Below, in pieces: positions 1-11,540 of a DNA stretch of 64,000 bases. The notes under the pieces are model-generated. The model worked only from the letters and a program-made list of their open reading frames with translations, did not search any database and was not told the DNA's origin. The stretch comes from Pelodera strongyloides. Its lineage: Eukaryota > Nematoda > Chromadorea > Rhabditida > Rhabditidae. Where the stretch lies: assembly GCA_036852015.1 (NCBI GenBank), contig JAANDG010000200.1, positions 1-64,000 of the forward strand, written 5' to 3'. Numbering within the stretch: position 1 is the first letter of the stretch; every line of letters starts with the position of its first letter. The position numbers and the translations under genes were made by a program.

Positions 1-3000
1 TTGGGGTGCTCCCTTGTTCAACTCCGAGAACCGCGTCTTCTCGGGGAATTGGCATTGGAGCAGCTTCAGGTTTTGGCATTGTTTGAGGGTGAACTTTGTA
101 TTTGTTTGAGCTTAGAAATATGTTGAGACTTGGGGTGCTCCCTTGTTCAACTCCGAGAACCGCGTCTTCTCGGGGAATTGGCATTGGAGCAGCTTCAGGT
201 GTTGGCATTGTTTGAGGGTGAAACGTTGACCGTCGAGATCCATCTGAGATTTAGTTATTATGTTTTGGGTTTAGTTAGAAGTAGGACAGAGAGCGAGAGT
301 ACTTTGCCGTTGTTGTTCTGCTATTCTTTGCTTTCATTGACTTCGTTGGACGATGAGGCTTCGATGCATCTTCTCGACGTAAGATCCCATCCCGTTTGTC
401 GCCAATGAGGAATCCCATCTGCTGCTGCATAGATTTGGTTAGTGTGCACCATTATTGATTTTATGAAAATTTGTTTGCAACACTGAGTGAGGGTGAACTT
501 TGTATTTGTCTTTGAGCTTAGAAATATGTTGAGACTTGGGGTGCTCCCTTGTTCAACTCCGAGAACCGCGTCTTCTCGGGGAATTGGCATTGGAGCAGCT
601 TCAGGTTTTGGCATTGTTTGAGGGTGAACGTTGACCGTCGAGATCCATCTGAGATTTAGTTATTATGTTTTGGGTTTAGTTAGAAGTAGGACAGAGAGCG
701 AGAGTACTTTGCCGTTGTTGTTCTGCTATTCTTTGCTTTCATTGACTTCGTTGGACGATGAGGCTTCGATGCATCTTCTCGACGTAAGATCCCATCCCGT
801 TTGTCGCCAATGAGGAATCCCATCTGCTGCTGCATAGATTTGGTTAGTGTGCACCATTATTTGATTTTATGAAATTTTTTTGCAACACTGAGTGAAGGGT
901 GAACTTTGTATTTGTCTGAGCTTAGAAATATGTTGAGACTTGGGGTGCTCCCTTGTTCAACTCCGAGAACCGCGTCTTCTCGGGGAATTGGCATTGGAGC
1001 AGCTTCAGGTTTTGGCATTGTTTGAGGGTGAACTTTGTATTTGTTTGAGCTTAGAAATATGTTGAGACTTGGGGTGCTCCCTTGTTCAACTCCGAGAACC
1101 GCGTCTTCTCGGGGAATTGGCATTGGAGCAGCTTCAGGTGTTGGCATTGTTTGAGGGTGAACGTTGACCGTCGAGATCCATCTGAGATTTAGTTATTATG
1201 TTTTGGGTTTAGTTAGAAGTAGGACAGAGAGCGAGAGTACTTTGCCGTTGTTGTTCTGCTATTCTTTGCTTTCATTGACTTCGTTGGACGATGAGGCTTC
1301 GATGCATCTTCTCGACGTAAGATCCCATCCCGTTTGTCGCCAATGAGGAATCCCATCTGCTGCTGCATAGATTTGGTTAGTGTGCACCATTATTTGATTT
1401 TATGAAAATTTGTTTGCAACACTGAGTGAGGGGTGAATTTTGTATTTGTCTGAGCTTAGAAATATGTTGAGACTTGGGGTGCTCCCTTGTTCAACTCCGA
1501 GAACCGCGTCTTCTCGGGGAATTGGCATTGGAGCAGCTTCAGGTTTTGGCATTGTTTGAGCTTAGAAATATGTTGAGACTTGGGGTGCTCCCTTGTTCAA
1601 CTCCGAGAACCGCGTCTTCTCGGGGAATTGGCATTGGAGCAGCTTCAGGTTTTGGCATTGTTTGAGCTTTGTTTGTTTGAGAAATATGTTGAGACTTGGG
1701 GTGCTCCCTTGTTCAACTCCGAGAACCGCGTCTTCTCGGGGAATTGGCATTGGAGCAGCTTCAGGTTTTGGCATTGTTTGAGGGTGAACTTTGTATTTGT
1801 TTGAGCTTAGAAATATGTTGAGACTTGGGGTGCTCCCTTGTTCAACTCCGAGAACCGCGTCTTCTCGGGGAATTGGCATTGGAGCAGCTTCAGGTTTTGG
1901 CATTGTTTGAGGGTGAACTTTGTATTTGTTTGAGCTTAGAAATATGTTGAGACTTGGGGTGCTCCCTTGTTCAACTCCGAGAACCGCGTCTTCTCGGGGA
2001 ATTGGCATTGGAGCAGCTTCAGGTTTTGGCATTGTTTGAGGGTGAACGTTGACCGTCGAGATCCATCTGAGATTTAGTTATTATGTTTTGGGTTTAGTTA
2101 GAAGTAGGACAGAGAGCGAGAGTACTTTGCCGTTGTTGTTCTGCTATTCTTTGCTTTCATTGACTTCGTTGGACGATGAGGCTTCGATGCATCTTCTCGA
2201 CGTAAGATCCCATCCCGTTTGTCGCCAATGAGGAATCCCATCTGCTGCTGCATAGATTTGGTTAGTGTGCACCATTATTTGATTTTATGAAAATTTGTTT
2301 GCAACACTGAGTGAGGGGTGAATTTTGTATTTGTCTGAGCTTAGAAATATGTTGAGACTTGGGGTGCTCCCTTGTTCAACTCCGAGAACCGCGTCTTCTC
2401 GGGGAATTGGCATTGGAGCAGCTTCAGGTTTTGGCATTGTTTGAGGGTGAACTTTGTATTTGTTTGAGCTTAGAAATATGTTGAGACTTGGGGTGCTCCC
2501 TTGTTCAACTCCGAGAACCGCGTCTTCTCGGGGAATTGGCATTGGAGCAGCTTCAGGTTTTGGCATTGTTTGAGGGTGAACGTTGACCGTCGAGATCCAT
2601 CTGAGATTTAGTTATTATGTTTTGGGTTTAGTTAGAAGTAGGACAGAGAGCGAGAGTACTTTGCCGTTGTTGTTCTGCTATTCTTTGCTTTCATTGACTT
2701 CGTTGGACGATGAGGCTTCGATGCATCTTCTCGACGTAAGATCCCATCCCGTTTGTCGCCAATGAGGAATCCCATCTGCTGCTGCATAGATTTGGTTAGT
2801 GTGCACCATTATTTGATTTTATGAAAATTAGTTTGCAACACTGAGTGAGGGGGTGAATTTTGTATTTGTTTGAGCTTAGAAATATGTTGAGACTTGGGGT
2901 GCTCCCTTGTTCAACTCCGAGAACCGCGTCTTCTCGGGGAATTGGCATTGGAGCAGCTTCAGGTTTTGGCATTGTTTGAGGGTGAACGTTGACCGTCGAG

Positions 3001-6000
3001 ATCCATCTGAGATTTAGTTATTATGTTTTGGGTTTAGTTAGAAGTAGGACAGAGAGCGAGAGTACTTTGCCGTTGTTGTTCTGCTATTCTTTGCTTTCAT
3101 TGACTTCGTTGGACGATGAGGCTTCGATGCATCTTCTCGACGTAAGATCCCATCCCGTTTGTCGCCAATGAGGAATCCCATCTGCTGCTGCATAGATTTG
3201 GTTAGTGTGCACCATTATTTGATTTTATGAAAATTTGTTTGCAACACTGAGTGAGGGGTGAACTTTTGTATTTGTCTGAGCTTAGAAATATGTTGAGACT
3301 TGGGGTGCTCCCTTGTTCAACTCCGAGAACCGCGTCTTCTCGGGGAATTGGCATTGGAGCAGCTTCAGGTTTTGGCATTGTTTGAGGGTGAACTTTGTAT
3401 TTGTTTGAGCTTAGAAATATGTTGAGACTTGGGGTGCTCCCTTGTTCAACTCCGAGAACCGCGTCTTCTCGGGGAATTGGCATTGGAGCAGCTTCAGGTT
3501 TTGGCATTGTTTGAGGGTGAACGTTGACCGTCGAGATCCATCTGAGATTTAGTTATTATGTTTTGGGTTTAGTTAGAAGTAGGACAGAGAGCGAGAGTAC
3601 TTTGCCGTTGTTGTTCTGCTATTCTTTGCTTTCATTGACTTCGTTGGACGATGAGGCTTCGATGCATCTTCTCGACGTAAGATCCCATCCCGTTTGTCGC
3701 CAATGAGGAATCCCATCTGCTGCTGCATAGATTTGGTTAGTGTGCACCATTATTTGATTTTATGAAAATTTGTTTGCAACACTGAGTGAGGGGTGAATTT
3801 TGTATTTGTCTGAGCTTAGAAATATGTTGAGACTTGGGGTGCTCCCTTGTTCAACTCCGAGAACCGCGTCTTCTCGGGGAATTGGCATTGGAGCAGCTTC
3901 AGGTTTTGGCATTGTTTGAGCTTGAATATGTATTTGAGACTTGGGGTGCTCCCTTGTTCAACTCCGAGAACCGCGTCTTCTCGGGGAATTGGCATTGGAG
4001 CAGCTTCAGGTTTTGGCATTGTTTGAGGGTGAACTTTGTATTTGTTTGAGCTTAGAAATATGTTGAGACTTGGGGTGCTCCCTTGTTCAACTCCGAGAAC
4101 CGCGTCTTCTCGGGGAATTGGCATTGGAGCAGCTTCAGGTTTTGGCATTGTTTGAGGGTGAACTTTGTATTTGTTTGAGCTTAGAAATATGTTGAGACTT
4201 GGGGTGCTCCCTTGTTCAACTCCGAGAACCGCGTCTTCTCGGGGAATTGGCATTGGAGCAGCTTCAGGTTTTGGCATTGTTTGAGGGTGAACGTTGACCG
4301 TCGAGATCCATCTGAGATTTAGTTATTATGTTTTGGGTTTAGTTAGAAGTAGGACAGAGAGCGAGAGTACTTTGCCGTTGTTGTTCTGCTATTCTTTGCT
4401 TTCATTGACTTCGTTGGACGATGAGGCTTCGATGCATCTTCTCGACGTAAGATCCCATCCCGTTTGTCGCCAATGAGGAATCCCATCTGCTGCTGCATAG
4501 ATTTGGTTAGTGTGCACCATTATTTGATTTTATGAAAATTTGTTTGCAACACTGAGTGAGGGGTGAATTTTGTATTTGTTTGAGCTTAGAAATATGTTGA
4601 GACTTGGGGTGCTCCCTTGTTCAACTCCGAGAACCGCGTCTTCTCGGGGAATTGGCATTGGAGCAGCTTCAGGTTTTGGCATTGTTTGAGGGTGAACGTT
4701 GACCGTCGAGATCCATCTGAGATTTAGTTATTATGTTTTGGTTTTGGTTAGTTAGAAGTAGGACAGAGAGCGAGAGTACTTTGCCGTTGTTGTTCTGCTA
4801 TTCTTTGCTTTCATTGACTTCGTTGGACGATGAGGCTTCGATGCATCTTCTCGACGTAAGATCCCATCCCGTTTGTCGCCAATGAGGAATCCCATCTGCT
4901 GCTGCATAGATTTGGTTAGTGTGCACCATTATTTGATTTTATGAAAATTTGTTTGCAACACTGAGTGAGGGGTGAACTTTGTATTTGTCTGAGCTTAGAA
5001 ATATGTTGAGACTTGGGGTGCTCCCTTGTTCAACTCCGAGAACCGCGTCTTCTCGGGGAATTGGCATTGGAGCAGCTTCAGGTTTTGGCATTGTTTGAGG
5101 GTGAACTTTGTATTTGTTTGAGCTTAGAAATATGTTGAGACTTGGGGTGCTCCCTTGTTCAACTCCGAGAACCGCGTCTTCTCGGGGAATTGGCATTGGA
5201 GCAGCTTCAGGTTTTGGCATTGTTTGAGGGTGAACGTTGACCGTCGAGATCCATCTGAGATTTAGTTATTATGTTTTGGGTTTAGTTAGAAGTAGGAAGT
5301 AGAGAGAGCGAGAGTACTTTGCCGTTGTTGTTCTGCTATTCTTTGCTTTCATTGACTTCGTTGGACGATGAGGCTTCGATGCATCTTCTCGACGTAAGAT
5401 CCCATCCCGTTTGTCGCCAATGAGGAATCCCATCTGCTGCTGCATAGATTTGGTTAGTGTGCACCATTATTTGATTTTATGAAAATTTGTTTGCAACACT
5501 GAGTGAGGGGTGAATTTTGTATTTGTCTGAGCTTAGAAATATGTTGAGACTTGGGGTGCTCCCTTGTTCAACTCCGAGAACCGCGTCTTCTCGGGGAATT
5601 GGCATTGGAGCAGCTTCAGGTTTTGGCATTGTTTGAGCTTAGAAATATGTTGAGACTTGGGGTGCTCCCTTGTTCAACTCCGAGAACCGCGTCTTCTCGG
5701 GGAATTGGCATTGGAGCAGCTTCAGGTTTTGGCATTGTTTGAGGGTGAACTTTGTATTGTTTGAGCTTAGAAATATGTTGAGACTTGGGGTGCTCCCTTG
5801 TTCAACTCCGAGAACCGCGTCTTCTCGGGGAATTGGCATTGGAGCAGCTTCAGGTTTTGGCATTGTTTGAGGGTGAACTTTGTATTTGTTTGAGCTTAGA
5901 AATATGTTGAGACTTGGGGTGCTCCCTTGTTCAACTCCGAGAACCGCGTCTTCTCGGGGAATTGGCATTGGAGCAGCTTCAGGTTTGGCATTGTTTGAGG

Positions 6001-9000
6001 GTGAACGTTGACCGTCGAGATCCATCTGAGATTTAGTTATTATGTTTTGGGTTTAGTTAGAAGTAGGACAGAGAGCGAGAGTACTTTGCCGTTGTTGTTC
6101 TGCTATTCTTTGCTTTCATTGACTTCGTTGGACGATGAGGCTTCGATGCATCTTCTCGACGTAAGATCCCATCCCGTTTGTCGCCAATGAGGAATCCCAT
6201 CTGCTGCTGCATAGATTTGGTTAGTGTGCACCATTATTTGATTTTATGAAAATTTGTTTGCAACACTGAGTGAGGGGTGAATTTTGTATTTGTCTGAGCT
6301 TAGAAATATGTTGAGACTTGGGGTGCTCCCTTGTTCAACTCCGAGAACCGCGTCTTCTCGGGGAATTGGCATTGGAGCAGCTTCAGGTTTTGGCATTGTT
6401 TGAGCTTAGAAATATGTTGAGACTTGGGGTGCTCCCTTGTTCAACTCCGAGAACCGCGTCTTCTCGGGGAATTGGCATTGGAGCAGCTTCAGGTTTTGGC
6501 ATTGTTTGAGGGTGAACTTTGTATTTGTTTGAGCTTAGAAATATGTTGAGACTTGGGGTGCTCCCTTGTTCAACTCCGAGAACCGCGTCTTCTCGGGGAA
6601 TTGGCATTGGAGCAGCTTCAGGTTTTGGCATTGTTTGAGGGTGAACTTTGTATTTGTTTGAGCTTAGAAATATGTTGAGACTTGGGGTGCTCCCTTGTTC
6701 AACTCCGAGAACCGCGTCTTCTCGGGGAATTGGCATTGGAGCAGCTTCAGGTTTTGGCATTGTTTGAGGGTGAACGTTGACCGTCGAGATCCATCTGAGA
6801 TTTAGTTATTATGTTTTGGGTTTAGTTAGAAGTAGGACAGAGAGCGAGAGTACTTTGCCGTTGTTGTTCTGCTATTCTTTGCTTTCATTGACTTCGTTGG
6901 ACGATGAGGCTTCGATGCATCTTCTCGACGTAAGATCCCATCCCGTTTGTCGCCAATGAGGAATCCCATCTGCTGCTGCATAGATTTGGTTAGTGTGCAC
7001 CATTATTTGATTTTATGAAAATTTGTTTGCAACACTGAGTGAGGGGTGAACTTTGTATTTGTCTGAGCTTAGAAATATGTTGAGACTTGGGGTGCTCCCT
7101 TGTTCAACTCCGAGAACCGCGTCTTCTCGGGGAATTGGCATTGGAGCAGCTTCAGGTTTTGGCATGTTTGTTTTGAGCTTAGAAATATGTTGAGACTTGG
7201 GGTGCTCCCTTGTTCAACTCCGAGAACCGCGTCTTCTCGGGGAATTGGCATTGGAGCAGCTTCAGGTTTTGGCATTGTTTGAGCTTAGAAATATGTTGAG
7301 ACTTGGGGTGCTCCCTTGTTCAACTCCGAGAACCGCGTCTTCTCGGGGAATTGGCATTGGAGCAGCTTCAGGTTTTGGCATTGTTTGAGGGTGAACTTTG
7401 TATTTGTTTGAGCTTAGAAATATGTTGAGACTTGGGGTGCTCCCTTGTTCAACTCCGAGAACCGCGTCTTCTCGGGGAATTGGCATTGGAGCAGCTTCAG
7501 GTTTTGGCATTGTTTGAGGGTGAACTTTGTATTTGTTTGAGCTTAGAAATATGTTGAGACTTGGGGTGCTCCCTTGTTCAACTCCGAGAACCGCGTCTTC
7601 TCGGGGAATTGGCATTGGAGCAGCTTCAGGTGTTGGCATTGTTTGAGGGTGAACGTTGACCGTCGAGATCCATCTGAGATTTAGTTATTATGTTTTGGGT
7701 TTAGTTAGAAGTAGGATAGAGAGCGAGAGTACTTTGCCGTTGTTGTTCTGCTATTCTTTGCTTTCATTGACTTCGTTGGACGATGAGGCTTCGATGCATC
7801 TTCTCGACGTAAGATCCCATCCCGTTTGTCGCCAATGAGGAATCCCATCTGCTGCTGCATAGATTTGGTTAGTGTGCACCATTATTTGATTTTATGAAAA
7901 TTTGTTTGCAACACTGAGTGAGGGGTGAATTTTGTATTTGTCTGAGCTTAGAAATATGTTGAGACTTGGGGTGCTCCCTTGTTCAACTCCGAGAACCGCG
8001 TCTTCTCGGGGAATTGGCATTGGAGCAGCTTCAGGTTTTGGCATTGTTTGAGCTTAGAAATATGTTGAGACTTGGGGTGCTCCCTTGTTCAACTCCGAGA
8101 ACCGCGTCTTCTCGGGGAATTGGCATTGGAGCAGCTTCAGGTTTTGGCATTGTTTGAGGGTGAACTTTGTATTTGTTTGAGCTTAGAAATATGTTGAGAC
8201 TTGGGGTGCTCCCTTGTTCAACTCCGAGAACCGCGTCTTCTCGGGGAATTGGCATTGGAGCAGCTTCAGGTTTTGGCATTGTTTGAGGGTGAACTTTGTA
8301 TTTGTTTGAGCTTAGAAATATGTTGAGACTTGGGGTGCTCCCTTGTTCAACTCCGAGAACCGCGTCTTCTCGGGGAATTGGCATTGGAGCAGCTTCAGGT
8401 GTTGGCATTGTTTGAGGGTGAACGTTGACCGTCGAGATCCATCTGAGATTTAGTTATTATGTTTTGGGTTTAGTTAGAAGTAGGACAGAGAGCGAGAGTA
8501 CTTTGCCGTTGTTGTTCTGCTATTCTTTGCTTTCATTGACTTCGTTGGACGATGAGGCTTCGATGCATCTTCTCGACGTAAGATCCCATCCCGTTTGTCG
8601 CCAATGAGGAATCCCATCTGCTGCTGCATAGATTTGGTTAGTGTGCACCATTATTTGATTTTATGAAAATTTGTTTGCAACACTGAGTGAGGGGTGAATT
8701 TTGTATTTGTCTGAGCTTAGAAATATGTTGAGACTTGGGGTGCTCCCTTGTTCAACTCCGAGAACCGCGTCTTCTCGGGGAATTGGCATTGGAGCAGCTT
8801 CAGGTTTTTGTTGGCATTGTTTGAGCTTAGAAATATGTTGAGACTTGGGGTGCTCCCTTGTTCAACTCCGAGAACCGCGTCTTCTCGGGGAATTGGCATT
8901 GGAGCAGCTTCAGGTTTTGGCATTGTTTGAGCTTAGAAATATGTTGAGACTTGGGGTGCTCCCTTGTTCAACTCCGAGAACCGCGTCTTCTCGGGGAATT

Positions 9001-10770
9001 GGCATTGGAGCAGCTTCAGGTTTTGGCATTGTTTGAGCTTAGAAATATGTTGAGACTTGGGGTGCTCCCTTGTTCAACTCCGAGAACCGCGTCTTCTCGG
9101 GGAATTGGCATTGGAGCAGCTTCAGGTTTGGCATTGTTTGAGGGTGAACTTTGTATTTGTTTGAGCTTAGAAATATGTTGAGACTTGGGGTGCTCCCTTG
9201 TTCAACTCCGAGAACCGCGTCTTCTCGGGGAATTGGCATTGGAGCAGCTTCAGGTTTTGGCATTGTTTGAGGGTGAACTTTGTATTTGTTTGAGCTTAGA
9301 AATATGTTGAGACTTGGGGTGCTCCCTTGTTCAACTCCGAGAACCGCGTCTTCTCGGGGAATTGGCATTGGAGCAGCTTCAGGTTTTGGCATTGTTTGAG
9401 GGTGAACGTTGACCGTCGAGATCCATCTGAGATTTAGTTATTATGTTTTGGGTTTAGTTAGAAGTAGGACAGAGAGCGAGAGTACTTTGCCGTTGTTGTT
9501 CTGCTATTCTTTACTTTCTTTCATTGACTTCGTTGGACGATGAGGCTTCGATGCATCTTCTCGACGTAAGATCCCATCCCGTTTGTCGCCAATGAGGAAT
9601 CCCATCTGCTGCTGCATAGATTTGGTTAGTGTGCACCATTATTTGATTTTATGAAAATTTGTTTGCAACACTGAGTGAAGGGTGAACTTTGTATTTGTCT
9701 GAGCTTAGAAATATGTTGAGACTTGGGGTGCTCCCTTGTTCAACTCCGAGAGAACCGCGTCTTCTCGGGGAATTGGCATTGGAGCAGCTTCAGGTTTTGG
9801 CATTGTTTGAGGGTGAACTTTGTATTTGTTTGAGCTTAGAAATATGTTGAGACTTGGGGTGCTCCCTTGTTCAACTCCGAGAACCGCGTCTTCTCGGGGA
9901 ATTGGCATTGGAGCAGCTTCAGGTTTTGGCATTGTTTGGGTGTTTTTTTTTTTTTTTTTGAATATGTTGAGACTTGGGGTGCTCCCTTGTTCAACTCCGA
10001 GAACCGCGTCTTCTCGGGGAATTGGCATTGGAGCAGCTTCAGGTTTTGGCATTGTTTGAGGGTGAACTTTGTATTTGTTTGAGCTTAGAAATATGTTGAG
10101 ACTTGGGGTGCTCCCTTGTTCAACTCCGAGAACCGCGTCTTCTCGGGGAATTGGCATTGGAGCAGCTTCAGGTTTTGGCATTGTTTGAGGGTGAACTTTG
10201 TATTTGTTTGAGCTTAGAAATATGTTGAGACTTGGGGTGCTCCCTTGTTCAACTCCGAGAACCGCGTCTTCTCGGGGAATTGGCATTGGAGCAGCTTCAG
10301 GTTTTGGCATTGTTTGAGGGTGAACGTTGACCGTCGAGATCCATCTGAGATTTAGTTATTATGTTTTGGGTTTAGATAGAAGTAGGATAGAGAGCGAGAG
10401 TACTTTGCCGTTGTTGTTCTGCTATTCTTTGCTTTCATTGACTTCGTTGGACGATGAGGCTTCGATGCATCTTCTCGACGTAAGATCCCATCCCGTTTGT
10501 CGCCAATGAGGAATCCCATCTGCTGCTGCATAGATTTGGTTAGTGTGCACCATTATTTGATTTTATGAAAATTTGTTTGCAACACTGAGGGAAGGGTGAA
10601 CTTTGTATTTGTCTGAGCTTAGAAATATGTTGAGACTTGGGGTGCTCCCTTGTTCAACTCCGAGAACCGCGTCTTCTCGGGGAATTGGCATTGGAGCAGC
10701 TTCAGGTTTTGGCATTGTTTGAGGGTGAACTTTGTATTTGTTTGAGCTTAGAAATATGTTGAGACTAGGG
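1..10770. repeat. Compound satellite array of A (106/129 bp) and B (~295 bp) units
   Basis: Two nearly identical modules alternate. Unit A runs from CTTAGAAATATGTTGAGAC to GGCATTGTTTGAG and is 106 bp, or 129 bp when it carries the spacer GGTGAACTTTGTATTTGTTT. Unit B begins GGTGAACGTTGACCGTCGAG and is about 295 bp. I count 16 B copies, starting near 222, 623, 1156, 2041, 2575, 2981, 3516, 4286, 4690, 5229, 6000, 6769, 7648, 8417, 9401 and 10319. They are separated by 1, 2, 5, 2, 1, 2, 4, 1, 2, 4, 4, 5, 4, 6 and 5 A units. Copies differ at few positions, so the array is young or homogenised. Each A unit contains the hairpin CCGAGAA-CCGCGTC-TTCTCGG. The array is already under way at base 1, so its left end lies outside the window. 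The short open frames in it are repeat products and I do not treat them as genes. Confidence 0.97.
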
Positions 10771-10992
10771 GTGCTCGCTTACGTCGAGAAGATGCTTCGA
10801 AGCCTCATCGTCCAACGAAGTCAATGAAAGCAAATAATAGCAGAACAACAACGGCAAAGTATTCTCGCTCTCTATCCTACTTCTATCTAAACCCAAAACA
10901 TAATAACTAAATCTCAGATGGATCTCGACGGTCGACGTTCACCCTCAAACAATGCCAAAACCTGAAGCTGCTCCAATGCCAATTCCCCGAGA
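10771..10992 (-). repeat. Inverted, truncated B+A fragment ending the satellite
   Basis: At about 10780 the array changes orientation. The bases after GGGGTGCTCGC are the reverse complement of B, from its TCTTCTCGACGTAAG region back to its GGTGAACG start, and then the reverse complement of the 3' part of A. The inverted copy stops matching A just after CCCCGAGAAGA at about 10991, where a possible coding exon continues. The junction suggests a fold-back event at the array edge. The copy carries a few substitutions relative to the array. Confidence 0.9.
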
Positions 10993-11244
10993 AGAAGAAC
11001 GACAGGCCAATAAATTGCAGGTAAGTAGCGAGCACGGTGGAACGTGGAATGCTATATCGAAGCATGGTTTCCCTCGTATTTTTGTGCCGATGATAAGTTC
11101 GGTGATAGTTTGCAAAGAATGAAAGAATACATTCAATGCATTGAGATTGTGAATTTCATTCTCGTAATTTAGCGTGGTAACCGTCGCGACTAGCAAGGAA
11201 TGGGCGGTGCCGGAGCCGGAGGTCTGACGATGAGCGAAGAGTAA
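10952..11244 (+). CDS. Candidate exon pair of an unrecognised gene sharing sequence with satellite unit A
   Basis: An ATG at 10952 opens 23 codons (MPKPEAAPMPIPREEERQAN, then KLQ) that end exactly at a strong donor, CAG|GTAAGT, at 11020. A following in-phase segment from an acceptor CTAG at 11193 reads QGMGGAGAGGLTMSEE and stops at 11242-11244. Alternatively it is spliced again at GAAGA|GTAAGG (11240). The first 13 codons are the same sequence that repeats on the minus strand of satellite unit A. I recognise no family. It could be the 5' exon of a real gene from which the satellite took sequence, or an accidental frame at the array edge. Further open segments near 11650-11700 and 11855-11920 could be later exons but were not joined with confidence. 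Confidence 0.35.
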
Positions 11245-11312
11245 GGTAAGATAGCAAGGAGATGGTCTCGTGGATGAAGGTACTATTCTTTTGTTGATTT
11301 GTTATCGTAAAT

Positions 11313-11540
11313 GACATGGTCCCGCAGCGATTTTGGATCTAGTATAGATCTATTTCAAAATAGTAGGGATCTATTTCAGATAGTACGGGTCTGATATACT
11401 TTCGCTGCAGGACCATGCCAAGTGTGCGATTCTCATGGGTTACGGTTACGGTAGGCAGCAGACATGCATGTAAAATCACTTGAACATGGACGGGTATTTG
11501 ATATTTTCACAGGCGCGATTCGCGGATGGAAACCCCATGA
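11313..11540. mobile_element. Dispersed element with CCCGCAGCGATTTTG core (copy 1)
   Basis: The segment begins GGTCCCGCAGCGATTTT, holds repeats of GATCTATTTCAAATAGTA, returns through TTTCGCTGCAGGACCATG, and continues into a tail with ACATGGACGGGTATTTG and GCGCGATTCGCGGATGG. The same order and most of the same bases occur at 37951-38271, so it is a dispersed non-coding repeat, probably a MITE-like or nested element. Confidence 0.75.

Noticed and set aside
130..10509. Many open frames of 60-200 codons on both strands in the satellite
   Set aside because: They repeat with the units, have no start context or splice partners, and both strands are open. Satellite by-products.
10945..11196. Minus-strand open frame over the satellite edge
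   Set aside because: Overlaps the plus-strand exon-like segment and the inverted satellite copy; no splice or start support.
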